Shown here: piece after piece, positions 59,652 to 64,000 of the stretch
Layout: the number at the start of each line of letters is the position of its first letter
How positions within the stretch are numbered: position 1 is the stretch's first letter
From: JADGHE01 sp035716025
GTDB taxonomy: Bacteria > Pseudomonadota > Alphaproteobacteria > Rhizobiales > Xanthobacteraceae
DNA: 64,000 nucleotides
Direction of reading: 5' to 3'
Assembly (NCBI GenBank): GCA_035716025.1
Contig: DASTKH010000041.1
Coordinates: 1 to 64,000, forward strand
Made by a program: the position numbers and the translations under genes
Notes under the pieces: generated by a model
The model's database searches: none
The model's input: the letters and a program-made list of their open reading frames with translations, nothing else
Told to the model about the DNA's origin: nothing

Positions 59652-60890
59652 CTAATCCGTCAGCGCCATCGCCCGCAAGGCCATCCGCTCGCGCGCGGAA
59701 AGCTTCTCGGTCGCGCTCTTAAGCTGCCCGCAGGCGGCGAGAATGTCGCGCCCGCGCGGCGTACGTACCGGCGAGGCATAGCCCGCGCTGAACACAACCT
59801 CCGAGAACGCCTCGATCTGCTCCCAGTCGGAGCATTCGAACCGCGTGCCGGGCCACGGATTGAATGGGATGAGATTGATCTTGGCCGGAATGCCCTTGAG
59901 CAGACGTACGAGCTCACGGGCGTCGGCAAGCGAATCGTTTACCCCCTTGAGCATCACATATTCGAACGTGATGCGACGGGCATTGGAGAGACCCGGATAA
60001 TCGCGGCAGGCCTGCAGCAATTCGGCAATCGGGTATTTGCGATTGAGCGGCACGAGTTCGTCGCGCAGATCATCGCGGACGGCGTGCAGAGATACCGCGA
60101 GCATCGATCCGATCTCCGCGCCCGCCCGCTTGATGTTCGGCACGACGCCCGATGTCGACAACGTGATGCGCCGCTTCGACAGCGCGATCCCTTCGCCGTC
60201 CGCCGCGATCGCGAGTGCGTCGCGAACTGCATCGAAATTATAGAGCGGCTCGCCCATGCCCATCATCACGATGTTCGAGACAAGGCGCGGCCGCTCGCTT
60301 TCGCCGGATACCGCAGCCGCGTCGGGCCAATCGCCGAGGCGGTCGCGCGCAACGAGAATCTGGCCGACGATCTCGCTCGCCGTGAGATTGCGGACGAGCC
60401 GCTGCGTGCCGGTGTGGCAGAAGGCGCAAGTGAGCGTGCAGCCGACCTGGCTCGACAGGCACAGCGTGCCGCGATCGGTTTCCGGAATGTAGACGGTCTC
60501 GACGAGATGCGGCTTCTCGCCGGGGTGCTCGGCGGGCAGCCGGAGCAGCCATTTGCGGGTGCCGTCGACGGAAATCTGCTCGGCCTCGACCTCCGGCCGG
60601 GCCAGCGTGAATGCAGCGTCGAGTGCGGCGCGCAGCGGTTTGCCGACATTGGTCATGACCTCGAAGGCGCGTGCCCCGCGGAAATAAATCCAGTGCCAGA
60701 GCTGCTGGACGCGCATGCGGCGTTCGCGCTCCGGCACCCCGACGCGGTCGAGCGCCGCGGCAAGCTCTGCGCGCGTCAGGCCGACGAGCGAGGGCTTTCC
60801 CGACACGACGAAACGTTCAAGCGGCGCCTTCTCCAGAGGCGCGGGAGAGCCGAGAGTCGACGGCTGCGTCATATCTGCAACAGGGGCCAT
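59652..60890 (-). CDS. rlmN: Dual-specificity 23S rRNA/tRNA adenine C2-methyltransferase RlmN
   Basis: A 412-residue radical-SAM methyltransferase that methylates A2503 of 23S rRNA and A37 of some tRNAs. The Fe-S motif CxxxCxxC is Cys151/155/158 (GCTLTCAFC), Cys144 (TLCLSSQ) corresponds to the first methyl-carrier Cys, and the second is in RDILAACGQL near the C terminus. GMGEPLYNFD is another landmark. Length is slightly over the E. coli protein owing to an N-terminal extension. Confidence 0.96.
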   Translation of the reverse strand: MAPVADMTQPSTLGSPAPLEKAPLERFVVSGKPSLVGLTRAELAAALDRVGVPERERRMRVQQLWHWIYFRGARAFEVMTNVGKPLRAALDAAFTLARPEVEAEQISVDGTRKWLLRLPAEHPGEKPHLVETVYIPETDRGTLCLSSQVGCTLTCAFCHTGTQRLVRNLTASEIVGQILVARDRLGDWPDAAAVSGESERPRLVSNIVMMGMGEPLYNFDAVRDALAIAADGEGIALSKRRITLSTSGVVPNIKRAGAEIGSMLAVSLHAVRDDLRDELVPLNRKYPIAELLQACRDYPGLSNARRITFEYVMLKGVNDSLADARELVRLLKGIPAKINLIPFNPWPGTRFECSDWEQIEAFSEVVFSAGYASPVRTPRGRDILAACGQLKSATEKLSARERMALRAMALTD

Positions 60891-60969
60891 GCTGTTCCCT
60901 AGCTATAGCGCGCGGGCGATCGTTACAAGCGCAGGCACCCGCAGGAGGCCGGCCAAACGGGCGCGCACC

Positions 60970-61944
60970 TCACACCGTCAGGATGACCTTGCCCATGGCC
61001 CTTCGCTCGCTCAGCACGCGCAATGCGCGGGCGGCCTCGGCGAGGGGATAGGTCGCGTGTACGTGTGCGGACAATCGGCCCTCCGCGCACCAGCGCGCAA
61101 GGTCGCGGGAATCGGCAAGATGGGCTGCGGGCTCGCGTTGCGCCCAGGCGCCCCAGAACACCCCGCGGATGTCGCAACTCTTCAGGAGCGTCAGGTTGAG
61201 CGGGAGGCGCGGGATTTCCCCCGCCGCAAAGCCGATCACCAGGAGTCGACCGCCCCAGCCGAGCGCGCGCAGCGCGGCCTCGCTCAAGGCTCCGCCCACG
61301 GGATCGTACACGACGTCGACCCCGGCGCCCCGGGTGAGCGTGCGGAGCGCATCGCGCAGGTTGTCGCGCGCGTAGTTTACGGTCTCGGCTGCGCCGTGGG
61401 CGCGGGCGAAGGCGAGCTTCTCGTCGGAGGAGGCGCAGGCGATGACGCGTGCGCCGAGCAGTTTGCCGAGCTCGACCGCCGCAAGGCCGACGCCCCCCGC
61501 CGCGCCGAGCACCGCGAGCGTCTCCCCGCTGCAGAGTTCGCCGCGGCGCTTCAGGGCATAGAGGCTCGTCCCATAGGTGACCATCAGGCCGGCGGCGCGG
61601 GCAAAATCGAGCCCGTCCGGCAGCGGAACGAGTGCGGAGGCGGCAACGGCAATGCGCTCGCGGGCCGCGCCGCAGTTCAGCGCGCCCATGACCCGATCCC
61701 CGACCTTCAGGCCGGTGGTTCCGGGGCCGAGACGTTCGACAATGCCGGCGAATTCCGCCCCCGGAGAAAACGGAAACGGGGGCTTTAGCTGATACTTTCC
61801 CGCCACGAGCAGCGTGTCGAAGAAATTGAGCCCGACGGCCTTGACGGCCACCACGGCCTCACCCTCGGCGGCGACCGGCTCGGGAATGTCGGCCAACTGC
61901 AGGTCGTCGATGGTACCGAATTGGGTGCACAGCACGGCTTTCAT
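60970..61944 (-). CDS. NADPH:quinone oxidoreductase (zinc-type MDR)
   Basis: A 324-residue medium-chain reductase without the zinc ligands. PFPFSPGAEFAGIVERLGPG is the N-terminal part, LAVLGAAGGVGLAAVELGKLLGARVIACASSDEK the NADPH-binding part (in short stretches) and GVDVVYDPVGG another landmark of QorA-like enzymes. The length is normal. It is upstream of rlmN on the minus strand with 79 bases between them. Substrate: quinones or enals, not determinable. Confidence 0.92.
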   Translation of the reverse strand: MKAVLCTQFGTIDDLQLADIPEPVAAEGEAVVAVKAVGLNFFDTLLVAGKYQLKPPFPFSPGAEFAGIVERLGPGTTGLKVGDRVMGALNCGAARERIAVAASALVPLPDGLDFARAAGLMVTYGTSLYALKRRGELCSGETLAVLGAAGGVGLAAVELGKLLGARVIACASSDEKLAFARAHGAAETVNYARDNLRDALRTLTRGAGVDVVYDPVGGALSEAALRALGWGGRLLVIGFAAGEIPRLPLNLTLLKSCDIRGVFWGAWAQREPAAHLADSRDLARWCAEGRLSAHVHATYPLAEAARALRVLSERRAMGKVILTV

Positions 61945-62146
61945 GCGAGCGCCCGGCCCAGAATTGTTGTTGCCGCATGTCCATTCCGCATCGAACGGTT
62001 ATTTCGCATCATCGGGTGCTCGTCAAAGCCCGACATGTTGTGCCAATCTCGAAATGTTGAAGGCGGTTACGCCTTCACATCGCCGGGTTCCCTGGCTACC
62101 AAGTCCAAACCCACCGTGATTCTTCCAAAACCACGGGATTTTGGTA

Positions 62147-62683
62147 ATGCCGAGATCGCGCCGTCCAATCGTGTTTTCGCTGGCCCTTCTGATCGGCTGC
62201 GCCGCCTTCGCAGGCGAGCCGCGGGCGCAGGGCGAAGGTCAGCCGAGTCTTGTCGGCCAGTACGGAAGCTGGGGCGTCTATGCCGGCAAGAACAACGGGC
62301 ACAAGATCTGCTTTGCGTTGGCGCAGCCCGAGAGTTCGCAGACCGATCCCCCGAATCGACCGCGCGATCCGATCTATCTGTTTGTTTCCACGCGGCCGGC
62401 CGACAATGTGCGCGAGGAGGTCTCCGTCATCGTCGGCTATCCCCTGCGGCGCGGCACCGATGCGAGCGCCGAAATCGACGGAGCGAAATTCGATCTGATG
62501 ACGCAGGACGACAATGCCTGGGTCAAGAACGCGGCCGACGAGCCGCGCCTCGTCGAGGCTATGCGGAAAGGATCCAAGATGATCGTCCGCGGCGTGTCCA
62601 CGCGAGGCACCAAGACCACGGACAATTTCTCGCTCACGGGCGTCAGCCAGGCTCTCGACCGCGTGGCGCAGGAGTGCCGCTGA
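62147..62683 (+). CDS. ialB: Invasion-associated locus B (IalB) family protein
   Basis: A 178-residue secreted protein. Signal peptide about 1-28 (SLALLIGCAAFAGEPRAQ), then the IalB fold with YGSWGVYAGKNNGHKICFAL and a C-terminal MIVRGVSTRGTKTTDNFSLTGVSQALDR (parts). The cysteine of ICFAL and that of AQECR would form the conserved disulfide. In Bartonella the family aids erythrocyte invasion; in free-living bacteria the role is unknown. The ATG at 62147 is preferred over an upstream TTG. Confidence 0.9.
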   Translation: MPRSRRPIVFSLALLIGCAAFAGEPRAQGEGQPSLVGQYGSWGVYAGKNNGHKICFALAQPESSQTDPPNRPRDPIYLFVSTRPADNVREEVSVIVGYPLRRGTDASAEIDGAKFDLMTQDDNAWVKNAADEPRLVEAMRKGSKMIVRGVSTRGTKTTDNFSLTGVSQALDRVAQECR

Positions 62684-62854
62684 GGGCTTTGTTGTTGCCT
62701 TCCGCCCGCCGCGAGGGCGGGTTGCGGACGCCTCGTACATCCCCCGTGAGCGCTTTTCGCCGGCCGCGGCCGCGTGGTATGCCAGAGACCCGACCGCCGC
62801 GAAAGCGCGCCTGATGCGCTCCGCGCGACCGGACGGACGGAGGCCGCGACCGTC

Positions 62855-63073
62855 ATGGCAGCCATAGACGAAATCAACGACCGTCTCACGGAATTCAAGA
62901 ATTCCGGCCTGATCGCCGATTTCGAGATCGTCGTTGCGGACGACAGCATCCGTGCGCGCGTGCAGGCCCCGCGTGGCCAGAACGCCGCGAAGGTGAAGGA
63001 ATTCGTGGTCGAGAGTCTCGAAGGACTGCTCAGCGGATCGCAGGTCAGCGTCGAGGAATCGGCCGAGTCCTGA
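62855..63073 (+). CDS. Small acidic hypothetical protein
   Basis: A 72-residue acidic protein (MAAIDEINDRLTEFKN...) with no signal peptide or membrane segment; predicted mixed alpha/beta. Third-codon positions are strongly G/C and the frame is clean, so I take it as a gene, but I do not recognise a family. It lies between ialB and the DUF992 gene on the same strand. No strong ribosome-binding site is seen; GGACGG is upstream. Confidence 0.55.
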   Translation: MAAIDEINDRLTEFKNSGLIADFEIVVADDSIRARVQAPRGQNAAKVKEFVVESLEGLLSGSQVSVEESAES

Positions 63074-63099
63074 GCGGCCGCGGCTTCCGTTCGGGATGG

Positions 63100-63122
63100 G
63101 CGACGGCTTGACGGGCCGTCGC
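63100..63122 (+). repeat. Inverted repeat between the small protein and DUF992 genes
   Basis: GCGACGGC (63100-63107), loop TTGACGG, GCCGTCGC (63115-63122). A perfect 8-base stem, no T-run. The loop contains a TTGACG that could act as a -35 for the DUF992 gene; I see no convincing -10. Confidence 0.45.
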
Positions 63123-63214
63123 GCGTGGCAAAAGCTTGCCGGCACGTATGTCGGACGCCCCGGCCGGGAGAGCGGGGCGCTGGCGCAATCGTTGCTTCCG
63201 CAAGGAGATTATCC

Positions 63215-63691
63215 ATGAATCGCCGGACGGCTTTGCTTCTTCTCTGCGCGCTCACGGCCGCTTCTGCCGCGACCCCCGCTTCGGCGCAGCGCGCCAAGGT
63301 CGGCACGCTCGACTGCGATATTTCCGCCGGCATGGGACTGATCCTCGGCTCGCGCAAGGAGGTGCGCTGCCGGTTCAGTCCCTCGGGCCGCGGCCGGCCC
63401 GAGGTCTATGTCGGAAGCATCACGAAGTTCGGGCTCGATGTCGGGGCTACGGCCGGCGGCCGCATGGTCTGGGCGGTCTATGCCCCGACCAGCCTGCGGC
63501 GGCGCGGCGCTCTCGCCGGCACCTATTCGGGTGCGAGCGGGGAAGCGACCGTGGGCGGCGGGCTCGGCGCCAATGTGCTGCTCGGCGGCAACAACCGCAC
63601 GATCGCCCTGCAACCCGTTTCCATCCAGGCGCAGGCCGGGCTCAATTTGGCCGTCGGCGTCGCCGGCCTGACACTCGTTGCGGCGCGCTGA
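63215..63691 (+). CDS. DUF992-family secreted protein
   Basis: A 158-residue protein: signal peptide MNRRTALLLLCALTAASAATPASAQ, then the DUF992 domain with VGTLDCDISAGMGLILGSRKEVRCRF and YVGSITKFGLDVGAT (in parts), and a glycine-rich beta stretch. The family is restricted mainly to alphaproteobacteria; function unknown. AAGGAG lies seven bases before the ATG. Confidence 0.9.
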   Translation: MNRRTALLLLCALTAASAATPASAQRAKVGTLDCDISAGMGLILGSRKEVRCRFSPSGRGRPEVYVGSITKFGLDVGATAGGRMVWAVYAPTSLRRRGALAGTYSGASGEATVGGGLGANVLLGGNNRTIALQPVSIQAQAGLNLAVGVAGLTLVAAR

Positions 63692-63735
63692 CCCGGGTCA
63701 CTCCGCGGCGCGGCCGCGCCGCGGGCAGGCTCCGG

Positions 63736-64000
63736 TCACTGGAAGATCTCGTTGAACTTGCGTTTGATGCGCCCGCTTTCCTTTTCGATATAGGCGTAGT
63801 CGATGGGGATGATCTTGATGTCCTTGAGGGACGGTGCGCCGGCGGGCGGCGCGATATCGACGCGCGCGGCATAGCCGCCCCCTTCCGGAAACAGCTTCTG
63901 CACGGGCTCGCTCAGCATGAAAGTCGCGAACAGCTTGGCGGCGTTGGGATGGGGCGAGCCCTTGATCACCGACGTCGGCGAGGGGATCACGAAGACGCCG
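63736..64000 (-). CDS. Iron(III)-type ABC transporter substrate-binding protein, C-terminal end
   Basis: The last 88 or so residues of a periplasmic binding protein; the gene enters from beyond the right edge and its start is not in view. GVFVIPSPTSVIKGSPHPNAAKLFATFMLSEPVQKLF and the final IDYAYIEKESGRIKRKFNEIF (read in parts) fit the FbpA/AfuA group of Fe(3+)- or related ABC binding proteins. The metal-binding residues lie outside the window, so thiamine, polyamine or organic-phosphonate relatives remain possible. Confidence 0.7.
   Translation of the reverse strand, partial: GVFVIPSPTSVIKGSPHPNAAKLFATFMLSEPVQKLFPEGGGYAARVDIAPPAGAPSLKDIKIIPIDYAYIEKESGRIKRKFNEIFQ

Overview
The window looks like chromosomal DNA from a free-living alphaproteobacterium of the order Hyphomicrobiales (Rhizobiales), probably near the Bradyrhizobiaceae/Xanthobacteraceae. 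The evidence is high G+C by eye, a gcrA gene with clustered GANTC (CcrM) sites, a CtrA-type TTAA-N7-TTAA box, the alphaproteobacterial form of tRNA-His (G1:U72, A73, no G-1), families typical of the group (IalB, DUF992, DUF1236, TIGR02301, an HWE-type histidine kinase), and several Bug/TTT solute-binding proteins. I see no transposase, integrase, phage module, CRISPR array or rRNA. Starts are my choice from Shine-Dalgarno spacing and family N termini. No database search was possible.

Layout. 0-2.4 kb: a frame-disrupted DUF952 remnant, an NrtR-like regulator and a LysR regulator, all on minus. 2.6-8.3 kb: a plus-strand catabolic cluster divergent from the LysR gene (luciferase-like flavin monooxygenase, ene-reductase, orphan Bug protein, Gfo/Idh/MocA dehydrogenase, SMP-30 lactonase). 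8.3-15.5 kb: housekeeping (phosphatase, HD hydrolase, tag, ygfZ, dihydroorotase, Nudix, small conserved proteins, tRNA-His, ureidoglycolate lyase-like protein, host-attachment protein). 15.8-20.6 kb: a complete tripartite tricarboxylate transporter followed by a CaiB/BaiF CoA-transferase and ybaK. 20.9-22 kb: leuD and a DUF1232 protein. 22-30.6 kb: a LivFGMH-type ABC transporter, a cupin, a 2,6-dihydroxypyridine-hydroxylase-like flavoprotein, an ACMSD-like amidohydrolase, a 3-hydroxyisobutyrate-dehydrogenase-like enzyme and a zeta-class GST, probably a second catabolic region for a cyclic or aromatic acid.

30.7-38 kb: gcrA divergent from argD-argF-hslO, then an esterase, an SDR, a secreted nuclease and an L,D-transpeptidase. 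38-48.7 kb: a YqjM-like ene-reductase, acs, a plus-strand run of Asp/Asn-hydroxylase-like, CHAD and tandem-OsmC proteins, an acyl-CoA dehydrogenase, an HWE kinase and argG. 48.8-64 kb: an OmpA-family protein with a long Pro/Gln/Ala region, DUF1236, an M50 protease with CBS domains, typA, a GNAT protein, folD-DUF167-yggT, tRNA-Ala(CGC), an MFS exporter, enoyl-CoA hydratase, rlmN, a quinone oxidoreductase, ialB, small secreted proteins and the C-terminal end of an iron-type ABC binding protein.

How it works together. Three blocks combine uptake with ring, carboxylate or CoA-ester chemistry and suit a soil or water heterotroph living on varied organic acids. Arginine synthesis (argD, argF, argG), leucine, pyrimidine and one-carbon genes form the core. 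The most distinctive signals are the GANTC cluster at gcrA, a terminator-like hairpin between the typA promoter and its start codon, an acyl-CoA dehydrogenase and an SDR that lack their usual catalytic residues, a probable leaderless nuclease mRNA, and a dispersed intergenic repeat.
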